Shown in pieces: positions 32,788 to 43,523 of a stretch of DNA of 55,938 nucleotides. The translations under genes and the position numbers were made by a program. The notes under the pieces are model-generated. The model was given only the letters and a program-made list of their open reading frames with translations. It made no database searches and had not been told where the DNA came from. Position 1 is the first letter of the stretch, and each line of letters begins with the position of its first letter. This stretch comes from Oopsacas minuta (taxonomy: Eukaryota; Porifera; Hexactinellida; Lyssacinosida; Leucopsacidae): NCBI GenBank assembly GCA_024704765.1, contig JAKMXF010000177.1:704588-760525 (forward strand), given 5' to 3'.

Positions 32788-34820
32788 TATTCAGTGAGAT
32801 TAGAGGGGCAACAGCCTTATGGCATGCGGCATTAGATACCAACTTCAAATATTAGTCATTTACCTTTGTTTACTTCTGTTTTCTTATAGGTGGTAATGTC
32901 AATATTGTTAGAGAACTTCTAGAAGCCGGTGCGAATATTAACCACTCAACGCAACAAATTCTACTCCGCTTAGAGCCGCGTCTTATCATAATAGAGAGGA
33001 AGTTAAAATGTGTTTGTTGAATAAGGGAGCTGATGTTAGTACAGCTAATCAAGTGGGACAGGCTCCTGCCGTGATAGCTGTATTCAGATTGAATGAAGAT
33101 GCTCTTAGATTACTCGGTATCATATAGATAATTTACAGTAGGAATATTTATACGATTTCTATACGTACAGTTAACTCACGTTATATCGAAGACGGAAATA
33201 TCGAAATACCCGCTTATATCGATATGTGTAATTTTACAAATATTGTCTCGAACCGTCAAAGTAACATAAATTACACCAGTCATATTGAAGAAATTATCAC
33301 GATCCCTTGTGCTTCGAATATTGGGAGTTGACTGTATTATACTTTAATATTAGTTACCATATATTTGTATACAGATACCTGTGGCAAAGCTGAGCTCAGT
33401 CAGACAGTAGCTGCAGGAATAGACGCACTACACGTAACAATAGAGCAAAAGCCCCAGAATATATTCAATCTATTAATCGACCTCGGAGCTGAAATAATCT
33501 GGCCATGTAGAGCCCAGTCTCCATCTCCTCCTATACCCTACTACGCAGTGCCAGAGGTGCATCAACTCCCATACCATTTATTTGTAGCTGCCAAATGTGA
33601 CAATGAATATGCGGTGAATTATCTCAGTAAGCAGCCTGATGTACTCCTGGATTTGAAGTTGACATGTGGCTAGTCGGAGGGATAGAGGGATTCTGGGATT
33701 ATCATTATTCAAAAGTAGCTCAAGTTTGGACCAAAGCACTTGAATTGAGAGAGAGACACAATTTAAGTTATCCCGGGAAGCCAGCTGTAGATTTGTATGA
33801 GGGTGTACAAGAAGTGAGACAAGTAACATATTTATAATATTACCAAGAAAAACTACCTCATTCAGTGTGTACTAATAATCGAGAGGGTATTCGGGCCATT
33901 GTACAAGACATCTAGTGATCTTAAGATGAGATTGACCAATCATTTGTATAGTGAAGGTTCTCTGAATTATCTGAGATGCTGTGAGTTATTGCATCAGCTA
34001 TTACAAGCTGTGGTAAAGAAAAGTTGGATGGTGACACGAACATCAATCATTGAATTTAACGTGCTCATGAATGAGGTAAATACACAATTGGCAGCGTTCA
34101 GTACAGATGTGATGACAATGGAAAGGTTTGGTGATTATTTCACGTGTATTTACACAAGATATGCTGTTTTGGTGCAAGGGATAGAAGCTAATACGAACGT
34201 TTCATATCGTAAGTGTTTGAATCAGATATTAGCTTTTCTTGATATTTGGTTTGAGAAATTTCCATCTCTCACCACAGTCGAGTCAGCCATCTATAGAAAT
34301 CGTTTGATATTGGAAGCACCGCAGGCTATATCTCATCCACTAACAAAAGATGAGCCTATGTTCCATTCTATCATGAAGTCAAAGAATGTTGTTCGACATG
34401 AGTGCATTGAACGCATTCATTTCTGCAGCAGCCCTAGATCTGCTAGGGGCAACAGATAAGGACGGTTTAACCGCATTACATTTGGCGTGTATGTTGGAAA
34501 CTGTTACTGATTCTGTTATCCCCGCGTTAATACAAGCTGTGTCACATTTAGACTCTGTTACTCCATCAAATCAAACTTCTATAGAATCGTGTGTCAGCAA
34601 ATTTTCCCCACAATGTTTAGAACTAATATCGTATTACCCGTTGATACTAACGTGTCTGTCCGCACGGATTATCGTAGAGTACCAACTGTCTACAGAAACA
34701 CTACCAGCGTTATTCACACATTTATTGACCTTCTACGCAAACCACCTCCCCAAATTGACGAATATATCTCTCTTTCTCTCTCCTCCAGTTAAGCCTGCTG
34801 CTTTTGTGTATATTTATTAA
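32788..34820 (+). pseudogene. ankyrin-type gene, copy E (longest, broken)
   Basis: Plus strand. An exon-1 stub (EIRGATALWHAAL) is followed by a donor changed from GT to AT. After acceptor TTATAG (32889) comes an ankyrin exon (NIVRELLEAGANINHS; one base off frame in the next few codons; CLLNKGADVSTANQ; LRLLG) ending at 33116. Intron 33117-33374 (258 bp) matches copy B. Then DTCGKAELSQTVAAG...CDNEYAVNYLS, a shift near 33640, KALELRERHNLSYPGK, another near 33820, and a long helical region (33899-34459), overlapping a +1 frame (34386-34820) with KDGLTALHLACMLETVTDSV. It shows the full layout of the family: ankyrin repeats, a helical middle of about 200 residues, a last ankyrin-like unit, and a tail. 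About four frame breaks. Confidence 0.72.
33168..33334. mobile_element. Tigger-like MITE in ankyrin intron (copy E)
   Basis: 167 bp between TA dinucleotides, the reverse complement of 25493-25659, ends CAGTTAACTCACG and GGGAGTTGACTG. Same size and same place in a 258-bp intron as in copy B. Confidence 0.85.
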
Positions 34821-34869
34821 AGAACTTATGTTAATATTTCTAAATGCTCTATTATATTTTGGGGTGGTA

Positions 34870-37273
34870 ATGACTGCAGTACTTGTGAATTTTCCAGCTG
34901 TTTGGATGGTGGAACTGCCAATTCAACTTGTAATGGCTGCAATTGTATAACTCACGGGGAGGATTTGATTGCTCAGTTTCTGGCATAACATGCGAAAAGG
35001 AAGGCTTTCACAACACGATTTGTATTGGATGTGATTGTGTAGAATATTGGGAGGATTCTAGTTGTAGTACCTGTGGGCTGGACTGCAAACATGGTACTAG
35101 TCCATATTCAAATTGCACTGGGTATCAATGTCCTCGTACACTGACAGGTGACTTATGTGATCAGGAAGCAGACATATGTTCTAGTGATCCGTGTGGAACT
35201 AGTAGCAATTGTACTGACCTTACCCATCCAAATACATACGAGTGTGACTGTGATCCAGCGTACATATTAATTGACCAAGTATACCCTGTGTGTGTGTGTT
35301 GTTGATGATGCATGCGACCCTAATCCTTGTGACCCTCAATTTTCCATAGATTGTCTTAATGTACCTCCACATGATTATATTTGTAATTGTGTACAGTGGA
35401 AGCCGCTTAATCGGGACAGCTCGGGAGTCAATGTTTTGTCCCGATTAACCGATTGTCCTGTTTAACTGATTATGATTATTGAAGTATTCAAGACTAGTTT
35501 TTCATTGCCACATGACCAGAAGTATCCTAGTTCTCTCTTACTAATCCTGATTTATCTAGGTTTAGTAGAGATTTGGTTGTAGTATGAGTATATTTCCGCT
35601 TCAAGAGGTCATAGAATGCGTTACGATATATACTTTAAAAGTAAGAAAATATAGTTTAAATAATTATGCATGTGCTTATTACCGCAACCCATGCAAAACG
35701 TTTGGATATCCAACAGTGTGGTCATTATTGAGGGAATTATACACGGTGGAATAGCCAATGGAACCTGAGACGAGTGAGCAATGTTAATAATCTTAGTTTA
35801 GTAAATGGTAATCGCGTCTGTGTTGTATTGTTATAGTTGTAGATAATATTCCAATTCTTAGTTTTACAACAAACCATTTTACAATAATTCTGAATAAATA
35901 TACAATCGTTAAATCGGGATAAGAAATACCAATTAAGCGAATAAAATTAATATCCGATTAATCGGGATAAGAAATCCTGAATAACCGATTATGACCTACA
36001 AATATTCGGGTAATGGGATAAACAATCCCGATTAACCGATTCGATGTCCCAATTATTCGACGATTTTTCTATGTAAAAAATCTGTTCCCAAACCATTGTC
36101 CCGTTTAAGCAGATATCCTGATTAAGCGGCTTCCACTGTACCTGATATCACTGCTAAGAACTGCAGTGAGGTGATTGACAATTGTATACCTGATCCTTGT
36201 GTAAATGGAGTATGTATATGCGGTAACGCTACATACATATGTGAATGTACAAACTCATTTCAAGGTATGGATTGTGACGTATGCAACTTGACATGTGGTA
36301 TAGGAAGCGTATTGAATAGTGATACATGCGAGTGTGATTTTACGAGGATTCCATGTGGAAGTACTTCCTGCGACCTGATCACTGAGGTTTGTGACGTAGA
36401 TCACTGTATTTGTAACAGGCCTACTTTCGCTGAAGGAATTGAACCTGGGCCTTGTTTTGAAAACGATGAATGTCTTGTTTTTCCATGTCACGAGGATACA
36501 ATCTGTACCAATGCATATGGCAGCTATACTTGTGTGTGTAAACAAGGTTTCATAGGTGATGGCATTGACTGTACAGCATAATTGAGTGTAGTTTCTATTA
36601 CCCAGCATGTGGGCAGTATCCAGCTGTTTGTATGAATATTGTAGGTGGATTTAATTGTGTTTGTCCCACTGGATATTCCTCGAATAATCTCACACAACCT
36701 TCTTACTGCTATACCGAGGATTGTAAGGAGAAAATGTGTGTGGATATCAATGAGTGTGCTACACCTGATTTATGCGGAGCGAACCAAAAGTGTGAAACAT
36801 CCTAGGTGGATATTTCTGCGAATGTTTACATGGGTTAGTTCCAACTGGATCAGATTGTACACCGTCTATAGATGGGCTGAAATGTTCTAGTACGCCTGAT
36901 ACCACTGGGAGTGTATATCCACATACGCCCATTGGTATAACCACTTTTAAGCAATGCCCTAATACTTTGTATGGGGTAATTTCACGTACTTGTATTCCAC
37001 TCATGTGAGTGCACAGCTGATCAGCCAGCATGGGGATACAGCAATGTAGATGAGTGAGTTAGTCAATACGTATTTGAATAAATGAACCAATTACGGAGGT
37101 TGAGTATTAGGGAATTGACGGAAGAAAATATCTTAGTGAATGCTATTAATGAAGTTTGGAGGTTAGCTGATGTTTCATTTCTATTGGGGAATGATTTGGA
37201 AATTGCTACAATATTTATTCATGAAGTGGAACTTGTTATTCGTGATTGGCCCACTTCTATCTACAAAATATGA
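34870..37273 (+). pseudogene. EGF / hormone-receptor-domain / GAIN fragment of an adhesion GPCR-like gene
   Basis: Successive modules: Cys-rich EGF/laminin-EGF units (NSTCNGCNC, CVEYWEDSSCSTC, ICSSDPCGTSSNCTD, DDACDPNPC, NCIPDPCVNGVCICGNATYI, NDECLVFPCHEDTICTNAYG, DINECATPDLCGANQ), then GITTFKQCPNTLYGVISRTC (hormone-receptor domain) at about 36930-37000, then a helical stretch (RRLSIRELTEENILVNAINE, FLLGNDLEIATIFIHEVELV) like the A part of a GAIN domain. No 7TM part follows. Frames shift near 34950, 35290 (in a GT run), 36580, 36800 and 37005, with TGA where a Cys codon is expected near 37053. One EGF unit is split by a transposon (35394-36138). The module order resembles adhesion GPCRs of the Flamingo/CELSR type, but cadherin pieces lie 3' instead of 5'. 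Confidence 0.72.
35394..36138. mobile_element. Tigger/pogo-like element inserted in an EGF unit
   Basis: 745 bp flanked by TA on both sides (35392-35393, 36139-36140). Ends CAGTGGAAGCCGCTTAAT and the exact reverse ATTAAGCGGCTTCCACTG. Several inner copies of a CCGATTAA / TTAATCGG motif lie near both ends. No transposase seen. Removing the element and one TA copy (747 bp, 249 codons) joins YICNCV to PDITAKNC in frame. Confidence 0.92.
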
Positions 37274-37479
37274 ATGACGTCACTGCAGATGGTATGGTTA
37301 ACTTCGATTATTTTCCTCCATTTCGGTGTTTTACCTTTACTCGTTTTATATGAAACCTTCAATTCCACTAACGCATGCCATCACTCTATCAGAGTTGAGT
37401 TATCAGACATACAACACTCTCCTTACACACAATTCGATACAGTTAAAGTATATATTGGGATTATTCATTATATCTGATC

Positions 37480-37709
37480 TATCTGATTATACTAATTGGG
37501 AATTGAGTATAGGTTCATTCGTATTTCAAACTTATACTAGTGGAATCAGCTTAATTGTATTTGAAGCGAGTCCTGAATCAAATATAGCAGCTAATGCGGA
37601 AATTTCTTATACTATTACAGATAATTATTATATCTCTATTGATGAAAGTAGTGGTGTTGTAACCCTTGTTAATTTATTTGATTATACACTACGTAACAAA
37701 TATTTATGA
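37480..37709 (+). pseudogene. single cadherin-repeat fragment
   Basis: Encodes ISYTITDNYYISIDESSGVV and TLVNLFDY, nearly the same as a minus-strand unit at 3000-3080. Starts without a cadherin upstream and ends after LFDYT, so about half a domain. Confidence 0.65.
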
Positions 37710-38221
37710 AATTTTTGTTTGGCTTGATATTTTGATGGTTTATGGATAATTTTGAGGCGCTGATTCCGAAAATGCAATTAGTTTTTTTCTATCATCGATC
37801 GTTAACTTTCAGGAAGCCTATTTATATGAGCAGGTTACACGCTTAGCCAACCCAGCAAAACGTACCTCACGATCAAAATCTTTTGTGCTATAACAATAAA
37901 GATAACAAACATTTTGCACTCCCTTCACTGTCTCTTGTCTTTTTATGCTCTGGGAGACACTTAAAGTGTCTGCGAATGCACAGCTTAAACAGCATCAGAT
38001 TTCCAGGCTGGAGTAGGATTACAAAACTTAGAAATTACGTTCTTGTGTATAGTTTATTTGCTATCCAGTACCTTCACTTGGAAAGTATTTACTTACATCA
38101 ATAGTATAAGCTACCAGCAGCTAGTATAAGCATCAGTATAACTGACTTTAGCAGAGAAGGCAGAAACAACTTGCTGGTTGTTCTTACGTTAAGTTAGTGT
38201 TTTTCAAATTTAGAAATTGCA
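37710..38221. other. intergenic
   Basis: Nothing recognised between the cadherin fragment and the TE relic. Confidence 0.4.
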
Positions 38222-38660
38222 ATGGCTAGTAGACAATGCAAGAATTCACCTGACTCATTTTGCTATGCTTGTGGATATTATGTTGGTGGCAAACATGTTT
38301 CAAATAAAATATCAAAAGAAGCTAGTATTGGGAAGCGTATAGACTGTATTTTGGGATGTCCATTGAGGACCAGGAAAAGGCCTGGGCCCCACATGTAATT
38401 TGTGGCAGCTGTCGATCTAATCTTGAAAGTTGGTTGAGGGGTTCCGCTAGAGTTGTGCCATTTGCTATTCCAAGAGTTTGGAGAGAACCACAAAACCATC
38501 ATGATGATTGTTACTTTTGTATGATAAATATTGCTAGTACCTCAATGTTAAGGGAAGAAGAGCACTGACTTATCCAAGTATACCTTCATCCATTGCACCT
38601 ATTCCTCACAGTGAAACTTTACCAGTTCCAAAACAACCAGCAAATGTAAGTAGTTTCCAA
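38222..38660 (+). pseudogene. TE-derived ORF family, divergent N-terminal piece
   Basis: Starts MASRQCKNSPDSFCYACGYY; one-base shift near 38335; continues YRLYFGMSIEDQEKAWAPHV, ICGSCRSNLESWLRG, PFAIPRVWREPQNHHDDCYF, then a second shift near 38562 and YPSIPSSIAPIPHSETLPVP. Same order of Cys and Trp motifs as copies A and B but clearly divergent, so an independent subfamily. A GTAAGT after the last motif may be a donor. Confidence 0.7.
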
Positions 38661-39956
38661 CGCTAGAAGTACCTATTGTATAGCTAATAAATATTTAAGA
38701 TCTAAGAACAAGAGAATTATTACAGATGACGTATAGTGCTATAAAATGAATATTTTTCATTTAGATTCAGCAAAAAAAACTATAACCAATATACAAATTC
38801 TAGAAGAGTACGAAGGTGTAGAATATTTTCTCTTTCGAAAGGTGTGAAAATTTGGCACCTTTCCTTTCATAATTTTTGCTAGAGGCTTGACGAAATTTTG
38901 ACCAGTGTGATTCAATTTTTAACGTAGCGGCTCGTTATCAGGGTTTCATACAGGGGGTTGTAGGGGGGGGGGCAAGTGCCCACCCTGAGCCTTTAAGTGC
39001 CCCCTCGAAAAACCACTTAAACAAAGAAGTTTGAATAAATTGATTTTATATAGAACAAAGAACAGCAAGTCTACCAACTTAAAAAAGAGTAGTTTAAGGC
39101 TAATCAGAGTATCCTAGTGACAGTTTGAGTACGTGCTGTTACCCGAAATTATATTGAGTGGCCATTATACACGGTTACACACTGTATAGCTACATATCCA
39201 GCAGGTAATTTCATGATCAACCAAGTATCACAGAAGAAGTAACCTTCTTTACAATAAAAATCGCAATAATAAGTTTTCCCTTGATGGATAAAGTGAGGAG
39301 ATGTGATTTAGTACCTGCCCCCCTTGTATGCAATTCCTATATGAAACTTTGGTTATCATTAAATTTCTATTTGTTAAGAATGAAGCGACAAGAGGGCCCA
39401 TGGTTGGCGTCAATTTGAAATATGTGCAAAATGTGTGAAATATGATTAATCACCAAAAAGGTGTGAAATATTCATTTTAGATACAATTAATACCAGAGAT
39501 GCAAATCTCCACGACCCAAAATGTATATGTATGCCAATTTTCATGTTCATTCGACTGCTAGATTTCGCACGGCCGCGCGGACGGACATCGCACATCGTCC
39601 ATGCCATTAAGGCATCTCCCTATAGGAGCTACACTCAAAATCACCAATGTTTTAGGTGCATAAAATTCTATGCATCTGATAATGGGCGAAGTAAGCTAGT
39701 TTCAATGTCTAGAATGTTTGTAATTTTAGGTCAAAAGCGGGTAAATATGACTAATCATTTAATAATGTAAAAATGTAATATAATTGAATTTTGAATTTGC
39801 CTAGAAATAACCCATTCTACATATTTATACAAGTGAAGAAAGAAGAAATTTAAACACATTTAGTCTGGTTTCAAATCTCAAAAAGTGAGCAGGAACAATA
39901 GTACTAACACCTCTAAATCTCAAGAAATGGAACCAGAATAATAATAATAACACTAC
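38661..39956. other. intergenic
   Basis: No gene. A poly-G run near 38960 is followed by GCAAGTGCCC, and a related CTGCCCCCCTTGTATG lies near 39320; the two may be the ends of one old element, but the arms match too poorly to call. Confidence 0.4.
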
Positions 39957-41801
39957 TTATTTATCTTTTGAATACAATAACTGTAGATTGCCTTTGCGTG
40001 CAGATTCTCCATACTCGTGAATTCCACCTACTGTAGTAGAAATTTGATTGGTAGTCTGGTCTGCTATATACATCATAATCCTTCGAGCATTTTTAGTAGA
40101 AGCGTACTCAAGAAATAGGCTAGATATATATAAATTACACAGTCTGAATGCTATGTCACGTGAAGCAGTTTCGAACATCACAGAATCAGCGAACATTGGT
40201 TCCATCAACATTGTGAACATAGTTAAATCACCGGATAACTTCTCTGCGATACAGGCAATGTCAGTGCCAGCTGAACTAGCCTTCCGAATACGTTGTTTGA
40301 TGACGTCCGAGAATACTGAAAACCACTCTCCATCTGTTGACGCGTGTACACGGAGGACATCAAGACATTGTATATTAGTTGTGCCCTCCCAAATTGGCAG
40401 TACCTGTGCATCTCGAAGGAGTCTAGGCAGTCCTGTATCTTCAATATAACCCTGACCTCCGAAACACTCTAACCCTTCCGAAATAACATGTACAGCTTCT
40501 TTAGCAGTATACATCTTTAGGAGTGGAGTTAATATTCTCAAGAGTATAATATTATTGTTAGAACTTCTACTATCTTCAACTAGTCCCATTAATCTGGATA
40601 CATCCAGGGCAAACGCAGTCGCTTTGATTGTCCTTATTTCCAAGTTCGCTAATGTACGAACATGTAATGGATGTTTGAAGAGAGGACTACCAAATGCTTG
40701 TCGCTTCTTGGCATAATCACAAGCTAGTTGTAAGATACGACGCATCGCACCAGTAGCTGCAAGGCTGTTATGCAATCGTGTTATGGTCAGCATATGAGAA
40801 ATCTGACTAACACCTCTCTTCGGCCTACCAATGATCTGAGCCACAGAACCAGTTAGTGTCAGCTCTGCAGTGGGCAGCTGTCGAGTACCAAGTTTGTTCT
40901 TCAGCTTGTCTATCTGAATAGCATTATAAGTACCATTCTCAAGTTTTGTCTCAAGATAGAATAAAGACAACTGCTTATCATTTGACTGATCTGGTTGTTG
41001 AATTCTCGCTAGAGTGAATGCCATCTCGCTGTCAACCGCAGACGTGAACCATTTCTGTCCATACAACTTGTAACTCTCATCTATTTGCTTGACGGCAACT
41101 GTTTCTGTACCTCCACTGACGTCCGATCCTCCCATCCGTTCTGTCATCCATTGACCAGAAGTCCAGAATTCAGTCGGCTTCCTGCTGATGAGAGACAAGA
41201 AAGCTGTGCTCATTAGTGAAGTAATATTTTCCTCTTTAATAAGTTTAGCTGCTCCATCAGTCATTGCGAGAGGGCAGTTGTAGAGTCCAGAGGAAGGAGA
41301 GAACAAGTGTAACTTAGCAGCTTGATGAATACGACTGTACTCCCCATGTGTCCGTTCATAAGGAATAGATACTAAACCTTCTTCTGCGCTGATATCTTTC
41401 AATTGCTTCCAAGCATGACTTGTCATAACTTGATCAATTCTCTCGCCCCATGCAGAGTACTGGACTAACACAGGTTGTTCTAGCTCTGCTTGTAAACCAA
41501 TTGCTTCGATTTCATTTGCTATTCTCTTACCAAATCGTTTGAGATCTTTTGAAACAATATCAAATATGTGAGGGGGTAGATATTCAACGAGAAGAATTCG
41601 GAGGAAATCTTCTGCTCTGTAAGGGTTCTCTAAGGTAGGAGGAGATTGAGAGTATTCTCTATTAATAAGACATTGTGGAACCTGGAACAAAGAATACAAT
41701 TTCCTAGTGGTTATAGCTAATAACGTCATTACTAAGAAGAAAAGTGTGAATAGGAGAATGTCAATTAGGAAAATACTGTTTTGAGGATTTTGTATAGTCA
41801 T
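39957..41801 (-). CDS. acyl-CoA dehydrogenase, AidB/ACDH-11 type, with N-terminal membrane segment
   Basis: A complete 614-residue intronless frame. Residues 10-30 form a hydrophobic helix (IFLIDILLFTLFFLVMTLLA), probably a membrane anchor. The ACAD fold follows: WMTERMGGSDVSGGTETV (219-236) matches the AidB FAD/substrate-loop signature; GQKWFTSAVDSE (248-259); RRILQLACDYAKKRQAFGSP (354-373); LECFGGQGYIEDTGLPRLLR (444-463); and PIWEGTTNI (469-477), whose E472 sits at the catalytic-base position of ACADs. It should oxidise an acyl-CoA, using FAD; relatives (C. elegans ACDH-11) prefer medium/long acyl chains and act in fat sensing. The membrane helix is unusual for the family. ATG 41801 is needed for the helix and has no earlier in-frame ATG. 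Confidence 0.92.
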   Translation of the reverse strand: MTIQNPQNSIFLIDILLFTLFFLVMTLLAITTRKLYSLFQVPQCLINREYSQSPPTLENPYRAEDFLRILLVEYLPPHIFDIVSKDLKRFGKRIANEIEAIGLQAELEQPVLVQYSAWGERIDQVMTSHAWKQLKDISAEEGLVSIPYERTHGEYSRIHQAAKLHLFSPSSGLYNCPLAMTDGAAKLIKEENITSLMSTAFLSLISRKPTEFWTSGQWMTERMGGSDVSGGTETVAVKQIDESYKLYGQKWFTSAVDSEMAFTLARIQQPDQSNDKQLSLFYLETKLENGTYNAIQIDKLKNKLGTRQLPTAELTLTGSVAQIIGRPKRGVSQISHMLTITRLHNSLAATGAMRRILQLACDYAKKRQAFGSPLFKHPLHVRTLANLEIRTIKATAFALDVSRLMGLVEDSRSSNNNIILLRILTPLLKMYTAKEAVHVISEGLECFGGQGYIEDTGLPRLLRDAQVLPIWEGTTNIQCLDVLRVHASTDGEWFSVFSDVIKQRIRKASSAGTDIACIAEKLSGDLTMFTMLMEPMFADSVMFETASRDIAFRLCNLYISSLFLEYASTKNARRIMMYIADQTTNQISTTVGGIHEYGESARKGNLQLLYSKDK

Positions 41802-42362
41802 CAGATAGCAATAGCACTAGAGAAGTGTAAAATTGATATAACTTTTATGATTGAAGTCAGATCACATTATTATAATTCACGTCGTTTAATTAGTCACATG
41901 ACCATATTTGGGAATAATTTATATAGCAACGCAACAAGGTCTCAGGAATGTGTCAACATTCCATTCCCAAATCTTATCCAAACCCTATCGAGTGGCCACT
42001 TGTTCGACGCCGCCCTGAACACGAAATATAGCTATATAGCCATACAAAGTTGATCTGAAAGATTGAATTAGCTAGCCTACATTCACAACACCTGCGATAC
42101 TATGTATTGGACGCCAAGTTTTGACCTCAGAAATTTTCAACTTCTGGGTGTATGTTTGTAGTAGACTTTTATTCTGTCGGTTAGACTAGTTAGTAGATGA
42201 CAAAAAGCAGTAAAAAGTTTTGTTGAAATTTGTTAGGTTAACTCATTCTTGCCTCTTTGACCCGACTATAAATTAGAATCTGTAATTAGCGTTACTTGCA
42301 GACAAACAAAGAGGTATTCAAGATATTATGATAAATACTGGTTAGGAATGATAATAATAATA
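41802..42362. other. intergenic
   Basis: Spacer between the two minus-strand genes, likely holding the dehydrogenase promoter and the LRR gene 3' end. No element recognised. Confidence 0.4.
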
Positions 42363-43523
42363 TTAGTTTAGCTCAGCCAGGTAGATAACTCCATCCACTG
42401 AATACGGGACTACATCGATATAGGTCTTGTCCAACGGAAATCTTGGAGGTATGCTTTCTAACAAGCCAGAGAATGCTTCACAAGTCTCAATACCCAACTT
42501 GTTGCCCCAGATAGAGACGCTTTTGATTGAATCGTTACGAAACAAAGAAACAGAAAAATGACAAAGTCCAGCATCTCCAATATTATTATAACCAATCATC
42601 AGAGTTCCTAGAGTAGAATTGTAGAACCGAATAACCTCACTTATAGCTATTAATCCCTGGTCTCCGATTCGATTAGCAGTCAAGTCGATGTATTTGATGG
42701 TAGTATTGAATTTTAATAATTGGGAAAGGTATTTCGCGCCATCTTGAGCCAGCTTATTACAGCTGAAGTCTAAAGATACAATTGACTTGTTGTCCTTGAA
42801 TAAATTACATAACTCGAGCATATCAAAATCCGTCAAATTATGTTTAGATAATCTTAGTTCTTTGAGGGTTTTGTTAACATTCAACATTTTTCCCAAATGC
42901 GTTGTTGTTTCGCTATTTCTACTGAACAAGATTGGCCTGGAGATATCGAGTAATTGAATTGATTGATTAAAACTGAGAACGGTAGCGAGGGCTATCACCA
43001 CGTCAGTGTTTATGTCACAAGAAGACAAGAGTAGTTCTTTAAGTGATTGGTTCACCTGGAGCATTGATGCAACACTAAGTCCTCCTTTTAACCCTAATTT
43101 ACATCCAGAGAGATTGAGATGTTTCAAGGTACTATTAAAGTGAAGTGATTTAATCAAAGAATCCACACCATCTCCATCAAAATCGTTGAAAGATAAATCC
43201 AATCTTTCGAGGTATTTGTCTTCTTTAATTATTTCAGAAAGTTGCTCAATCCCTATCATATTAATTGAATTGTAAGACAGATCAATTGAAACCAACTTTG
43301 ACATCCCCCAAGACCTACATAATGCTGTGATTAGGTCATCGTTAATTCTGGCGCTCTTTCGACCTCTACCGGTTAAAGAGACACAAATTTCCCCATCCGA
43401 TGACCTGGCATATGACTTGATAATCTGCTGTAGGACAACTTTACACAAGCTATCCTCTATGCCAAGATTCGAGCAATTTACCTCTAAGGCATTGATGAAT
43501 GAATCCAGATTCTCACTAGACAT
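42363..43523 (-). CDS. leucine-rich-repeat protein (ribonuclease-inhibitor type)
   Basis: 386 residues, intronless. After about 60 residues of helical lead, roughly nine LRRs of 27-29 residues: LVSIDLSYNSINMIGIEQLS, LERLDLSFNDFDGDGVDSLI, LKHLNLSGCKLGLKGGLSVA, LKELLLSSCDINTDVVIALA, IQLLDISR, LKELRLSKHNLTDFDMLELC, IVSLDFSCNKLAQDGAKYLS, IKYIDLTANRIGDQGLIAIS, and a last divergent pair. This is the RI-like LRR class seen in NLRC3/5-type proteins, but there is no NACHT, CARD or other domain and no membrane segment. Likely a cytosolic protein-binding solenoid; partner unknown. Confidence 0.88.
   Translation of the reverse strand: MSSENLDSFINALEVNCSNLGIEDSLCKVVLQQIIKSYARSSDGEICVSLTGRGRKSARINDDLITALCRSWGMSKLVSIDLSYNSINMIGIEQLSEIIKEDKYLERLDLSFNDFDGDGVDSLIKSLHFNSTLKHLNLSGCKLGLKGGLSVASMLQVNQSLKELLLSSCDINTDVVIALATVLSFNQSIQLLDISRPILFSRNSETTTHLGKMLNVNKTLKELRLSKHNLTDFDMLELCNLFKDNKSIVSLDFSCNKLAQDGAKYLSQLLKFNTTIKYIDLTANRIGDQGLIAISEVIRFYNSTLGTLMIGYNNIGDAGLCHFSVSLFRNDSIKSVSIWGNKLGIETCEAFSGLLESIPPRFPLDKTYIDVVPYSVDGVIYLAELN

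Noticed and set aside
33365-33673. Separate gene starting with MYTDTCGK
   Set aside because: The apparent start lies in an intron (TTG before the ATACAG acceptor); the frame is an internal exon of the ankyrin family.
36255-36608. 117-codon minus-strand frame in the EGF region
   Set aside because: It is the shadow of the Cys-rich EGF frame on the plus strand.
38935-39340. Element with poly-G/C-rich ends
   Set aside because: The two ends match too poorly and no target duplication is visible.
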